Origin: Acanthosepion esculentum
Lineage: Eukaryota > Mollusca > Cephalopoda > Sepiida > Sepiidae
Reading direction: 5' to 3'
Assembly: GCA_964036315.1 (NCBI GenBank)
Contig: OZ038482.1
Span: forward strand, 12,119,989-12,183,988
Length of the DNA: 64,000 nt
Positions 13,539 to 23,949 of the stretch are shown here, piece by piece; position 1 is the first letter of the stretch; each line of letters begins with the position of its first letter. A program made the translations under genes and the position numbers. The notes beneath the pieces were generated by a model. The model was not told the origin of the DNA, did not search any database, and saw nothing but the letters and a program-made list of their open reading frames with translations.

Positions 13539-13652
13539 TAATAGTAATTTCTAATGCTGGAATTTTTTTTTTCTGTTTCACAGGAAGGAAGAGAGAAAAA
13601 AATACGTAATGGCGAAATAATGTACAAGGACAGAATAAACAAATTTATTTGA
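5738..13652 (+). CDS. NDUFB4: NDUFB4, mitochondrial complex I accessory subunit (3 exons, complete)
   Basis: Coding exons 5738-5899, 11262-11405 and 13584-13652 join in phase 0 to give 124 residues; the human protein has 129. The NDUFB4/B15 family is a single-pass accessory subunit of the membrane arm of NADH:ubiquinone oxidoreductase in the mitochondrial inner membrane. Seen here: a charged amphipathic N-terminal half (DITPKEMEAMKERAKMKATL matches the family's [20 protein letters not shown]), an aromatic segment FYSMRVTGFPYFKVT matching WAYARTINVYPNFRPT, one hydrophobic span at about residues 73-92 (SVAIGFNLVVLPIAILGYLV), then a charged tail with TDREGREKKIRNGE matching TERDRKEKLIQEGK. All introns are GT-AG. 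Both are packed with repeats (5.4 and 2.2 kb). The ATG is the first in good context and begins the family-like N-terminus. No frameshift or premature stop was seen, so I expect a functional gene. The family assignment rests on remembered homologues. Confidence 0.93.
6074..8796. mobile_element. Large diverged palindromic element in NDUFB4 intron 1
   Basis: The outer ends TAGGTACCTCCACTAATTCG (about 6075) and, reverse-complemented, TAGGTAACTCCACGAAATCG (about 8795) match. Further in, ACACATTAATTTGGAAA and ATAATTGTCGGATT.TAATG at 6288-6345 recur inverted at 8695-8760. Matching then continues for at least 100 bp at roughly 75-80 percent by eye. The centre is extremely AT-rich and has no credible ORF. 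A third copy of the terminal motif (GTATGTACCTCCACTTTTTC) is at about 9138. I interpret it as an old long-TIR transposon; the exact arm length is uncertain. Confidence 0.55.
9631..9689. repeat. TA/CA microsatellite
   Basis: About 22 TA units followed by 7 CA units, in NDUFB4 intron 1. Confidence 0.97.
10515..11003 (+). mobile_element. SINE family A, copy 1 (intron 1 of NDUFB4)
   Basis: About 450 bp. A tRNA-like head (GGTTCGAATCTCACCAGAG near 10572 is a B box), then TTGATTTGTCAGGAAGG, GCACCTTTGGAAAGTGCCTG, a middle ending in GCATAGTTGCAGTATAAACC, and a tail followed by a short CA run. Two further copies in the window share the order of all these blocks. Confidence 0.8.
11262..11405 (+). CDS. 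NDUFB4: NDUFB4 coding exon 2
   Basis: 144 nt, 48 codons, bounded by a pyrimidine-rich acceptor (ttattttctag) and a gtaagta donor, phase 0 at both ends. It encodes the conserved FDPQLQRFYSM segment and the single predicted transmembrane helix, ending LVHTDR. It is more GC-rich and codon-like than its surroundings. Confidence 0.93.
11591..11673 (+). repeat. Tandem duplication of a 41-bp unit
   Basis: TTTGGTCCATTCTCTGGCCT and its continuation to CAGGTCGGAGT appear twice back to back just downstream of NDUFB4 exon 2. Each copy ends in a cryptic acceptor-like TTTCAG. Intronic, no coding role seen. Confidence 0.7.
11847..12638 (+). mobile_element. Decayed mariner-like transposon with terminal inverted repeats
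   Basis: The left end CAGGGTGAGATGCGTAAATT (11847) matches the inverted right end ...AATTTATCCATCGCACCCTCTG (to 12638), next to TA. Between them a plus-strand transposase remnant is readable in pieces: FCQQDSAPCHTWGRTQSWL (about 12231-12287) and TNSLDYYVWGALERS (about 12343-12387). These correspond to the family's FQQDGAPAH and NPLDYFLWG motifs around the second and third catalytic acidic residues. The N-terminal half is missing or scrambled and frames shift. At under 0.8 kb it is shorter than an intact 1.3 kb mariner. Not functional. Confidence 0.82.
12674..13095 (+). mobile_element. SINE family A, copy 2 (intron 2 of NDUFB4)
   Basis: It starts GGCATATGGGCAAGTGGCTAG and contains GTCAGGAAGGTGACT, AGGCAATCCCAGCATGTTGA and TTGCAGTATAAACCACCGGT. 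Parts of the tRNA-like head (B box) and the middle are deleted. It abuts the mariner right end through a TG microsatellite at 12637-12664. Confidence 0.78.
13180..13380 (+). mobile_element. LINE reverse-transcriptase C-terminal relic
   Basis: One frame reads SLHNHFPGHYDLNFFKSRVN, matching [20 protein letters not shown] at the C-terminus of the LINE copy at 48 kb. Frameshifts separate the flanking pieces. It lies in NDUFB4 intron 2. Jockey/RTE-like non-LTR class by its C-terminus. Confidence 0.6.
13475..13532. repeat. (TA)n microsatellite next to NDUFB4 exon 3
   Basis: About 26 TA units ending some 50 bp upstream of the exon 3 acceptor. Confidence 0.97.
13584..13652 (+). CDS. NDUFB4: NDUFB4 coding exon 3 with stop
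   Basis: 69 nt: 22 codons plus TGA, after the acceptor ttctgtttcacag. It encodes the short basic tail EGREKKIRNGEIMYKDRINKFI without the break, matching the human C-terminus in position and length. The 3' UTR follows directly. Confidence 0.92.
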   Translation, partial: EGREKKIRNGEIMYKDRINKFI

Positions 13653-13717
13653 AGAAGGTTTTATTGTAGTTGCTTATTATTCAAGAAAAATCAGTTGTTA
13701 TAAATGTCTCACTTAGA

Positions 13718-13723
13718 AATAAA
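13718..13723 (+). terminator. NDUFB4 polyadenylation signal
   Basis: AATAAA lies 66 nt after the TGA of the last NDUFB4 exon. It is the first canonical signal in the 3' UTR, which would give a short UTR of about 85-95 nt. Confidence 0.7.
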
Positions 13724-13724
13724 A

Positions 13725-15800
13725 GATTTATAGAAAAGAATGGCTTTGTTTTGATATTCTTTAGAATTGCAATTTAAACTCAGTTAAATGTTGTGTGTAA
13801 AACCTGCATTATCTACCTACACACCACCCTATCTTCAGTTGGTTGCCACATTTCTTCTTGTTCATCTGTCAATGCTGATATATTAATTATTTTGTCCAAA
13901 TTCTGTTGTTCTACATGACACAAGAATTGAACTTGCAAGCACGAGGTAAACTGCAATGCTTAACCTTTTACGCTTCCTGGTCGCATATTAAGATGTTCCC
14001 TTCATATCAGATGAGCATTAATTGTATTTTAACATGATTTGTAAGCACATATTCTATTTTAGGTTATTTTTTCTATGTATATCATTGATAAAATTAATGC
14101 GTGTGTAATCCCAACTCTCTCACGTAGGCTCACATGAAACAGCACTATAAAAAAATTCATCTTGTAACAACACACTGCACCACTAGTAACACATTCAAAT
14201 CATCTGAAATAAGAAAAATCTTAACACCACCAAAATCCTCTATAAAAACAATTACAAACTGTTGAAGCCATCCTAATTAGAAGCCAAAAACCCAACATAA
14301 ATAAAATAGCATTTAACACCAGCAGAAACATCTTAAACTTAGTAAATAACTAATCCTCCAAATAATAAACACCAGTCCCCTCCTTAATGAACTAATCCAA
14401 TCACATTGTCTAAATACCCAAAATATTATCTAGAAAATGAAAATAAAAAGCAACTTACTTCAAAATTAAAACATACAGCCATGATGATGGTTGACGATAA
14501 CCGAAAGTGTTTGACAAAATTAGGCTCTTATTTCAACAACTTAGACCCAAATATTAAAAAAAATTTGCAAGAAAAAAATTATTAAACAGATAAGTTCTGT
14601 AGTCTTTATGTTAGATATTTATAGAATCTCATACAGCAATTGCCTTGTATTAGTTTTGATTCTCAAACCTAATGTCCCCACCCTCCACCAATCAAAGGAC
14701 TTGAAATGGTGTCCAGTTGGAAATTGCAAGAATGTTACTGAATCCAACAGGCACCTGTAGAAGGCCAAGGAATTAAATGGCTGCTTTGCATTGCAGTGGT
14801 CAATGTATCACACACAGCATTTTTTTTTTTTTTTTTTAAATACTGACGAATTGGCTGAACTGAAGAAAAAAAAATGGCTTGAGTAACAGAATTAATGTTA
14901 CTGTACAAAACTTGAACTGTTAGCAATTTATTTTAAGAATGAAGATGGTTACCGAAATTGATATTTTGCTGGTTGTCATCTTTGGTATCAAAAGCTGAAG
15001 TGTTCTCAGAGCCTTCAAAATGAACTTAAAGCAACATTGTGTTTCTGTGGCATAACGAGGCCCTGTTTGATTTGGTAGGAGATACATGTAGTCATGAGTG
15101 TAAATGATTTTATATGGACCAGGAGTTCTTATGAAAACAAACAGTACCACGAGATCAGAGTTTGGAAGCAACCACTGTCCATAAACAAAGAAATAAAACA
15201 TTTAAGATCAAGTAACACTCAGCCAGAAGTTAAGGAATTCTACTCGTGGACTTGCATAGTCAGGTTACATTCTAGGCTATGCAGTCGTGGTTAAAGTAAG
15301 AAAAGATGGAATTCTTGCTGGCGGAAGGGAAAATCTAATTTTTGTTCTGAGAGACGACAAGTAGAATTGAAGATGTGCCAAGTGTCACTTATCCCTGCCC
15401 ACTTCCCAAGAGAACTGGTCCATGAGTTCTTCGCATCACGGCAGTATCTCAAGATGACCATATTCAAGACATTTCTCTGTGGAATTCAGCATCAATTTAT
15501 TTCCTAGTTTTTCTTCACTGATGCATACAAGAATTCAATCATGCCACAGAGAAATCAGTGAAAAACTGAGAAAACCAGGTGCATGTTCACAGGAAAGCAC
15601 CTCTCGTGGATGAAGGGAAAAGTGTTTAGTATCAAGGAACAACGGGTGGTGGGGTTCCTTTGACAAGATTGTCCTGATGGAATGATACTGGCATGGTCCT
15701 TTAGGGTGAACAGTTTTTGGCAGAGGACCTTTTTGTCAAAAGCTGAACCGTCAAGCCAAATGCTTAGCATGCATCAAGATTCACAAAGTTAGTATAACAT
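13725..15800. other. Intergenic AT-rich DNA, no gene recognised
   Basis: Downstream of NDUFB4 there is ordinary AT-rich sequence with short ORFs on both strands that show no conserved domain. The stretch 14650-15800 is less AT-rich and probably holds degraded repeat related to the family at 15.8 and 18.9 kb. Confidence 0.4.
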
Positions 15801-15804
15801 TGAG

Positions 15805-16010
15805 GTCTGTAGTCAACTGTAAGGATTAACATGTCACCCACTGATTCCTGGTACATATTGTCAACCCACAAACAGGAAAAGAAAATCCTCATCATATGCC
15901 AAGAACTCAGGTCACTTTATAGAATCAATTCAAAGTCCTCTCATTCATAAAAGATAAATCTGGATGTAGTGAATGTATTCACCAGGACTTCTACTGCTGA
16001 TGGGACAATT
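15805..16010. repeat. Dispersed repeat, copy 1
   Basis: Blocks such as GTCAACTGTAAGGATTAACATG, AGAACTCAGGTCACTTTATAGAA and GAATGTATTCACCAGGACTTC recur, diverged, at 18905-19115 in the same order and orientation. Family unknown to me; a LINE or long SINE tail is possible. Confidence 0.6.
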
Positions 16011-16819
16011 AAATGAAATTGAGAATCAGAAATATCAGATCTTTTTGGGGTATTAGAATTGGAGAATTTTTAACCTAATTTCAGATTCCCAAACTGATTC
16101 TTTGTTGTTTTTTGTTTCAAAATTAATTTTTCATTCCTGGGACTTATGATAAAAAGACAAATATTTATTGATTTTAAACTATCAGCAAAACTAAAATCTA
16201 TAGATCATAACAACACCTAGGTAGGATGTAAATTTATTTTACTTGTGTTTTTAAAAAAAGAAAGAAAAAAAACGGGAAATACGCAAGTTTCTACTCAGTT
16301 TTCAAACTTTCCATAAAGTTCACTAGTTTAAGTTCAAAATAAAATTATTTTAATTTCTTTTTAAACATTGTTAATTCAACCATTTAATATTATAAATTAT
16401 TAATAATTATAATTATGTAATATAAACACAATGAATTCACATTGTTCTGCCAGGCTTTCAATAAAGACAAATTTTTTTTTTGTTTTTCAATTTATATATA
16501 TTAAAAAAAAAAAAATTGTCTGCATTTAAAAACCTAGAAGAAAATTTAGAATCTTATATAAAATTTTATTTTAAAATTCAAATTTTCAATTATTAAGTAG
16601 AAATTAAAAATATAGTTCCATATAATTATATCTGGAATATAATTTGTTGATTAAATCTAATGATGATTTTTGTTTTTGTAGCATACTACATAAACAAAAG
16701 TAAATCTTTTCAATGAGACTTAAAAAAAGTAAGCATTCTTTTTATGAAACTTAAATTTGTTTCTATGAAATTTTTGTATTTCTTAAAATTTTATAGCTTT
16801 CAAAACAAGTATCAGAGAC

Positions 16820-17945
16820 AGTACAGCAATTTAATGTTTCTCATAGTAAAATTTGTGTTCTCATAAAAGATAATATGGCAGCTGTACAAGCCCAATATGA
16901 GACATTACCTTCTTTTCAACACACCTTGCAGGTGACCATCAATGATGCCATATTTACACAAAGGTATGTGAAGGATATGCTTTCTATTTCTAAACAAATA
17001 GTCGAGCACTTCCATCACTCACCTGCAGCTTTTGCAAAATACCAGAAATAAACAAAAAGAAAAAAATAAAGAAACTTACCAGATCATAAATTTATTGAGA
17101 ATGCCCAGACTATATAATATTGACTGTTCCATCTTATGTCCAGAGTATTTGAACAAAAACAAAAATGGTCTTATCTCATATTGCAGTGATCATGCAAAAC
17201 TAGATTGTTTAGAATCCAACCAATGGAAGATTTGAGAGAAATTACTGAAAATGTTTAAATAATTCATTGATTGCACAAATTTATTAAGTAATAGACAAGC
17301 AAATGCCTCTTATACCACACATTAAAGTCATTTATCACTTTTTTAAAAAGGGGAGAAGTAAAGGGACTGTTTGATGGGTGAGGTTCAACACTTTCAGCAT
17401 GGAAAGCTTTTAGCAGCTAGTTGGAAGACAAAAACCTTACTCTAGCAATATATCTTGATTCCAGGTTTGAAAATAACTATTGGCTTGCTTAATGACAAGA
17501 CTATTGCAGAATGGTTCACTCAAGATATCTATTCTATAACCAAAGGAAAAAGACACCTCACCCGAAGTATCACAAGGTATGGAGAATGACTCATCTGACA
17601 TATCGAAAGAGAAAAATGATAATGATAGTGACTTTAATTTCAGTTTTACAAAGTGACCACACTAAATTAAAGAAAAAGTGATGAATCAAAAGAGCCAATA
17701 TTTACGAGAATACAGGATAAAGTAGTCAGTGAAACAAGAAAAAGAAATATATTTATTAAAAATTGAAATGGCAAAATATATTGCATTGAAAAATATAAAA
17801 AGTGATGATAATGTTTTTCAGTGGTAGAATTCAAATAAAAATGAATTACCCATCATGGTGCCTTTAGCCAGGAAATATCTAATAGCACCCCCACTCTTCA
17901 TTTGAAAGTGAACGGATCATTTACTTACTAAAAAAGAAATTGTCT
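16820..17945 (+). pseudogene. Decayed hAT-family transposase
   Basis: Segments readable in order on the plus strand: AVQAQYETLPSFQHTLQVTI and QRYVKDMLSISKQIVEHFHH at about 16870-17030; LTLAIYLDSRFE near 17440; and, at about 17812-17900, FQWWNSNKNELPIMVPLARK then YLIAPP. The last is the hAT dimerisation motif (WW...P.L..LAR.YL), and HFHHSP.A matches the HFKHS region of ZBED-like hAT proteins. Many stops and frameshifts lie between. The zinc-finger N-terminus and the terminal inverted repeats were not found. Non-functional relic. Confidence 0.8.
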
Positions 17946-18269
17946 GAAAGGCAAAACAGATGATGTTTTTACATAATAATTTAAGAATTTTAGTACTTAA
18001 ATAGGAGTAGCTAGGTACTTTGATTTACTTAAAGAAATTGTTCTCTTTATTGTTTAAACTCTTATCCAATGTTTTAAATAAAAAGAATCTAACTTTATTT
18101 CATAAGCTTTTGTATTCATTTTTCTATTAAATGTTTTATTAATAAATGTAATTTTTGTTCATTAAGTTTCCCAAACCAACTGGAGGGCCTGAAAAAAATG
18201 AATTTTAATCATTGTAGGAATTGGAATTGGGAATTTAGAACAGGATCAGGAATCATATCAGAATCGGTA

Positions 18270-18560
18270 AAAATATTAGTATTGTCCCATCGCCAGCTCC
18301 TACAGATAAGGCTCTATTGGATATTTGAAACAGATTGGAATTGGAAATCTCTTTTGAAGAACATATTAGAATCCAGATAACCTGCTGGAAATGTTGACAT
18401 CTGTACAGATAACATTCTTCTAATGAGGGTTTGATATACACCAGCTGGAGGAAGGTTTCACAATGTAAGGGTCTAACACTTGTTCCACCAGGCTTACTAA
18501 TCAAGACACCAGCCAGTCCCAGAATAGCATGAAGAGTGGTAGAAAGAGTAAGTATAATTT
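18270..18560. repeat. Dispersed repeat pair, copy A (partner at 19095-19340)
   Basis: AGATTGGAATTGGAAATC, CTGGAAATGTTGA and AACATTCTTC here recur in the same order at 19128-19215, diverged. With the adjacent 15.8/18.9 kb blocks this suggests one longer repeat family present two or three times. Confidence 0.5.
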
Positions 18561-18696
18561 CAACCAAGTAGATTGCCTTGAAGATCCTGAAAGAAGTTGT
18601 AATATTTAGAGAAATTGCCCAACTTACAGCAAAGGTGAAATAGAACCTGAGCCTAAATCTGAGAGGAAGCTCTTAGAGATAAAAAAACAACTACTA

Positions 18697-18833
18697 CAGT
18701 GTAACCCAGATATAAGAGAGTTGTTGGGACCGGAGAAGAAGTCACTTATATCCGGGTTTGGTCTATTTTGTTTTATTAACACAGGCTCTAATTTGGGACC
18801 AGAGAAAATCTCTCTTATATCCGGGTTACACTA
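18697..18833. mobile_element. Pogo/Tigger-like MITE, copy 1
   Basis: It starts CAGTGTAACCCAGATATAAG after TA and ends with inverted CTTATATCCGGGTTACACT. The internal sequence GGTCTATTTTGTTTTATTAA is shared with the copy at 54322-54492. The right terminal CTG is altered. Non-autonomous; the CAGTG ends and TA target fit the Tc1/mariner-pogo superfamily. Confidence 0.8.
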
Positions 18834-18904
18834 CTACTTAATAAATAAGCATAGAAGATGACTAAGTTGCTATATATGTACAGCCTAGTCATGAACTTGG
18901 TATT

Positions 18905-19340
18905 CTATTGAGACCTATAGTCAGTTGTAGGGGCTTGGCATGTCACTCGCTGAGTAGATAAAAATCAACGCACTAACAGTAAAATGATTGTCATATACTG
19001 AGAACTGAAGCCAGTTTGTGGAATCAATTTATGTTCCCATTCATAAGAATCAGATGGTTAACTTTGGATGAAGTAAACCTGTTCACCAGGATTCCTACAG
19101 ATCAGGTTCTATTGATAATTAGAAGATGGATTGGAATTAGACCCCATCCCTTGAGGAATCTACAAGCACCTTGATAGATAACCCTGATGGAAATGTTGAA
19201 ACAACATTCTTCCAACTTGTATCTGACAAACCAACAGGAATAAGGCTTGGTTACTGATTTTCCATTAACACCACTGATGTTGAACATATACCAAATACTT
19301 TGAGACAACAGCTTTAGAAACAACGCCGCTAAAGCCAATT
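18905..19340. repeat. Dispersed repeat, copy 2 with adjoining copy B
   Basis: CAGTTGTAGGGGCTTGGCATG to GTTCACCAGGATTCCTACAG matches the block at 15805-16010. The continuation to about 19340 matches 18270-18560. No coding domain recognised. Confidence 0.55.
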
Positions 19341-22300
19341 ATATGGCCGAGGTGTACAGATGACACAGTCATACACCCCCGGTCTCACCAGGAAGTGTGC
19401 AAATATGACTGAAACATGTAAACTCAGTAAGACATTGAATTGAGTTAACAATGAAATTGGAGACCAAATACCAGCTGGTCTCCTTGGACGTAGTAATAAA
19501 TTTTGCACAGACGGGATTCAGTACATTAGTATCTCACAAGGGAACTGTCACTGGATAACACATCAACTTCATCTCTCACCAACCATACAAAGTAAAGAAA
19601 AATAGTCTGATGCCTACATCATATAAAAATCATATGATGTCCCAGTTACTTATCAACAGGAGATTACCAACAAACATACCTAGCAAGTATAACCTCAGAT
19701 TCTGCAGGTGTAGACAGACAGGTTAAGATTGGAAACTGGCATGGTTTGTGTCCCATATGTCAAAAGCAGGTCAGAAAGAATGAAGAAGATCTGTAGTCCA
19801 TATAAGACCAGGACAATATTCTGAAGCAGTTCAACCTCACAGAGAAATCTGGCAAGTCAAGCTTAACACAAGAAAACGTGACCAAGAGTCAGCACAAAGG
19901 CGTTGGCACCTGTCCTGCTTCTCATCTATACAAAAGTTTGAGTGATTGGGATCAACTGCATGCAAATATTAAAGAATTTGGCAGCATGTTCTCCTCTCAG
20001 TGATAGTCTTACCTGCCACTGTGCCTTTGTCACATGCAGTAAAGCAGGCCTTGCTGTCCATTTGCATAAACATGTGGTAATTGAACCTCAACCACTCAAG
20101 TGAAATGGGACTAACACATGTTCCATCTGCCCTAAAACACCTGCAGGCCTAGGGGAACATGTGTCGATAGAAGATGAGCATCTCTTTATTTTACTTAGCC
20201 CTCATTACATGAAAAGAGACTCCACTATATATAGCCATGGTTTGACGTTTAAATTCATGAAAATGCAAAATGGTGATTTGAGGAGACTAAAAATTATAAA
20301 TAAATTGTGAAATCTCACAAAGGGATATCTTAAATAATTAGGAGGAAAATGGTGAAAGAAACAGAGAATTAAAGTAAATTTAACATATAAAATGAAGTTG
20401 ATAAGGGAATTAGAGAGAGTTGAACCCCAAATGAATTTGGTGAAAATAGAATTTCTCATAGTAGATCTTTCTCTGAAATGGAAAAAATATTGGATTTCCA
20501 AGCTGAAATCGCATCTGAGAGGGGGGTAAATTCTTAATAAGATGATACTAAGCCTATAAAGTGATTCTTATTAAGATTTGGAGAAATTCTTTCTTGGCTG
20601 AGATAATGCAGGCAAAAGTAGGAAGTTTTTTTTACATACATCAGTGTCAAACTGGCATAAGGTGCCAAGAGTAGGATCGCTTAAACTGGAGAAGCATTAG
20701 GCTTCAGAAGTCACCAGGAGATCTAGAGTGTTAAGAAAATCCACATCACTCAAAGACAAAAGTACAAATGCATTCTGTGGACAGAACAGACATGGAAGTA
20801 TTGCAGACATGCTGCAAGGGAAGCTGCTATTGCAATTGTCAAAGCAACCAATTAGGTGAGAATTGAAAAGCAAAAATTGCTATCATTTGGTGAAAGCAAA
20901 AATCAAAACCAAGACCTTCAAATATTAAAAATCACCATTTTGTTACGTAGAGTGTAGACAACATATTCATGTAATATTCCTCATCAATAAATTAAGTTTT
21001 CTGAAGGGGTTGCTTGCCTTGAAGAGATCTTCCTCCTATCTTTGACAATTGATGGTCACCTTTAGGATCAAGTGAGAAACAAATTACCATACTGTGACTA
21101 TGATTTCTCACACATCCTTAGGAGACAAATAGATTCCTTTTCCCTTTGAGTCAATTTAATTATCAGAGTTTTCAGGATTCTTGTCTCCAGCCTGCCTTTG
21201 AATTGGCAAACAAAATTTTGTTAGTGATTTTAGATAACCATAAAAGTAAAGCGTTTTGAAAAATTGACCACCTATCCAGCTTTTGGGTGGTTTCCTTTTC
21301 CAGAACACAGGTGGCTGGATAGGGGTGGTGGGACCCCAGCCAGTGTCCATATAATAAGTAGTCAGTCAGTGAGGAAGGGACCAGCAAACAGTGAAGAGTC
21401 AGCAATCACCTAGACAATCAGTGAATGTAAGGGTCCTATTTCTGTGGCTGGAAGTTAGTAAGACAGCAGTTTACCTTGATGAAGCCAAAGAAAGAGTTGT
21501 TGGTTAAGTGAGAAATTGTATTGTTGCTATTTTCCAACCAGTGTCTTGAAAAGCATTTGTTGTTATTCTTTGTTGAATTCAATCACGGCCAAGGTGACAA
21601 ACCTGTGAACATAGCTATCCGGGTGTATATACGCATATACAACTGACAATTGTCAACTTAGGTTATAATTTGGGAGTTGATGGTGAGATGCACCCACGCG
21701 AGATAGGAGTTGTGCGGATCAATATTCTGCCGCCACCACCACTCTTTGGGGGGGGGGCAAATTTGTTCAGGCAATCAATTTTCCAACTACCTCATGCCCT
21801 GCACCGGGTTTGCGCAAGGGTCCATAAATACAGACAAGTGAAGCGAGAGACAAAGGAAGCAGACAGCTTGAATTGTGGGTCGTGGGTCATGAGATAGACA
21901 CGTGGCACTTTGTTCAAGACCTGCTTTGCACCCCACGCAGCTTCTGCAAAAAGAACTTAAAATCCAGCCTTGTTCCAGACTATCAAATACACCTGAATGG
22001 TCAATCCAAAGAAATCTCACTTCAGCCTTGTACCAATTTACTGAGCGTAACTAGATGGGGTATTAAAATGAAAATCTGCATGCTATTAATCTAGTGAGTA
22101 GAACATTCATTGTGTGAACTTTTGATATAAAGTTGTGTTACACAGCTGTCTTTTACTTTGTTCCTTGTGACATCATCTCACCAAAGCTACTGGATCAGCA
22201 ATGTTGAGTATACAACTCGGCCATTGCCCGCCCTGTGATTTAAAACAAACACAATGTGGACAGGGTAGGAACTGAAGATCGAGCAATATCATAATGACAT

Positions 22301-23370
22301 TGTTATTCAATAACAGCAAAGACTTCAGTTTCAAAAAGAAGGCAGTCTAAAAGAGAAGAGAAACAGTGACAGAAGGAACCAAGTTTGATAAATAAGGCTT
22401 CAGCAGTAGAGGATGATACAAAAGCTTTATGACAACTTGGTTTGCACTAAACTTTTTTCTTTTTTTAAATTACATGTCTCTTCAGAGGATGTAAAATCAT
22501 GACTCTCTACAGCTTCCTTTTCTTTATCTGAATTATGTGATGGTTCAGAGTTGTCTTTCTAGGCTGGCTGACCTACCAGGGCCAAAAGCATAACCTATCC
22601 TATTATTTTACATATTGCAGGTGGGGAGAAATACATTTGGAGTCCTGCATTTCCAAAAATAGGCAACAGTTTGCAGGTCCCATTTTCTATACCAGTTAAA
22701 ATTATTCCATCAGAAATATTTTTTTGACACAGCAAAAACTTTATGGGTCATGTCACCTTGGCCAAATTTGAATATAACCGAACTGCAGCCATGGCAGAGT
22801 ATTTTCTTACCTGTTTCTATTTAAGGTTCCTGTGAAGGAAAACAAAAAATGACACAGAAAACAAAATAATATATAATTATTATTATTTTTTTTTTTATTT
22901 CAGTGATACCACCAAATATTGAATTTCACTTTAACATTTTTTAGAGAAAAGAAAAACAAAACTATCAAGACATCTTGTCTTTAAAAAAAAAAGAAAAAAG
23001 AAAAAAAAAAGATTTCATGTTTAAGACTTCTTCAGAAAGTTTGTATTTTTGATCTGACAACCAATGAAAGTAAAGAACGAAAACGCAAGGAAATTATTTA
23101 CAAAATTCAAAGAAAGAGTTGGAAATGCTGCCAAGTGACGAGATAAAATCAATTTAAGAAAATTACAGTTTAAGTAGTAGCTCTAGTTTTCTAAAGGTTA
23201 AGAATTTTAGCCATTGTTAATAAATAGAAGAGTTTGAAAGTTGTTTTTTTTATTTTAAATAAAAACCCTTGTTAGTTGATAGGTCTGAATGTCATTCAGG
23301 TTGGTCTAATTACAAAATCTTTCTGGATGAAAATTTGATATCTACCAAATATTTCCTATTGGTCAGAATG
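19340..23370. other. Intergenic stretch, mixed old repeats, no gene recognised
   Basis: ORFs are short and unlike any family I know. 21570-22280 is less AT-rich and CpG-containing (CACGCGAGATAGG, CCCGCCCTG), possibly a retroelement LTR or leader, but I found no terminal repeat pair. A run of nine G (21750-21758) and long A runs near 22985-23008 are present. Confidence 0.35.
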
Positions 23371-23372
23371 TA

Positions 23373-23374
<2 letters not shown>

Positions 23375-23468
<94 letters not shown>
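23375..23468. repeat. (TA)n microsatellite
   Basis: About 40 uninterrupted TA units ending in a short CA run. It lies directly before the 23474-23566 hairpin. Confidence 0.98.
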
Positions 23469-23473
23469 GTAAT

Positions 23474-23566
23474 CAGTGCCCAGGGCAACAGTTTGTTTCA
23501 TGCTAAATGCAATTATCAGGGCTGATGATTGTGTTTAGCATAAAACAAACTGTTGCCTCTGAGTGT
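23474..23566. repeat. Near-perfect hairpin (small MITE-like)
   Basis: CAGGGCAACAGTTTGTTT.ATGCTAAA on the left arm pairs with TTTAGCATAAAACAAACTG on the right, and the inner TCAGGGCTGA closes the loop. The stem is about 40 bp with few mismatches. No conserved RNA family recognised. Confidence 0.75.
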
Positions 23567-23717
23567 TGACTTCAATGTCCACTTTTATACTTACATACGC
23601 TCTATCCCTAATATTGAGCACTTTAACCCATAAATATAGCATACCTTAAAACTATATATATATATGTATGTATATCATATTATATTATATTTTAATTTGT
23701 TTTCCTTATACATTATA

Positions 23718-23936
23718 TTAGATGGATACTCATATTTGAGTAAATTTTCTGTTTATTTAATTAAACAGTATTTTTATTTAATTACAATTACTGGCCTGAA
23801 TATTTTTAAAATTTTGTCAGAAAATAGGCATCCTTTGCAAAATTTCTCAAATATTCAAGCTGGTAAATGTGATTAAATAAAAATGCAGTTTAATTAAATA
23901 AACAGAACATTTACTCAAATATGAGTATCCATCTAA
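23718..23936. mobile_element. MITE with about 50-bp inverted repeats
   Basis: TTAGATGGATACTCATATTT continuing to TTTATTTAATTAAAC at 23718-23766 is repeated inverted at 23887-23936, almost without mismatch. Total about 219 bp. No TSD could be fixed confidently. The high arm identity suggests recent activity. Confidence 0.8.
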
Positions 23937-23949
23937 AAATAAGGTTTAA

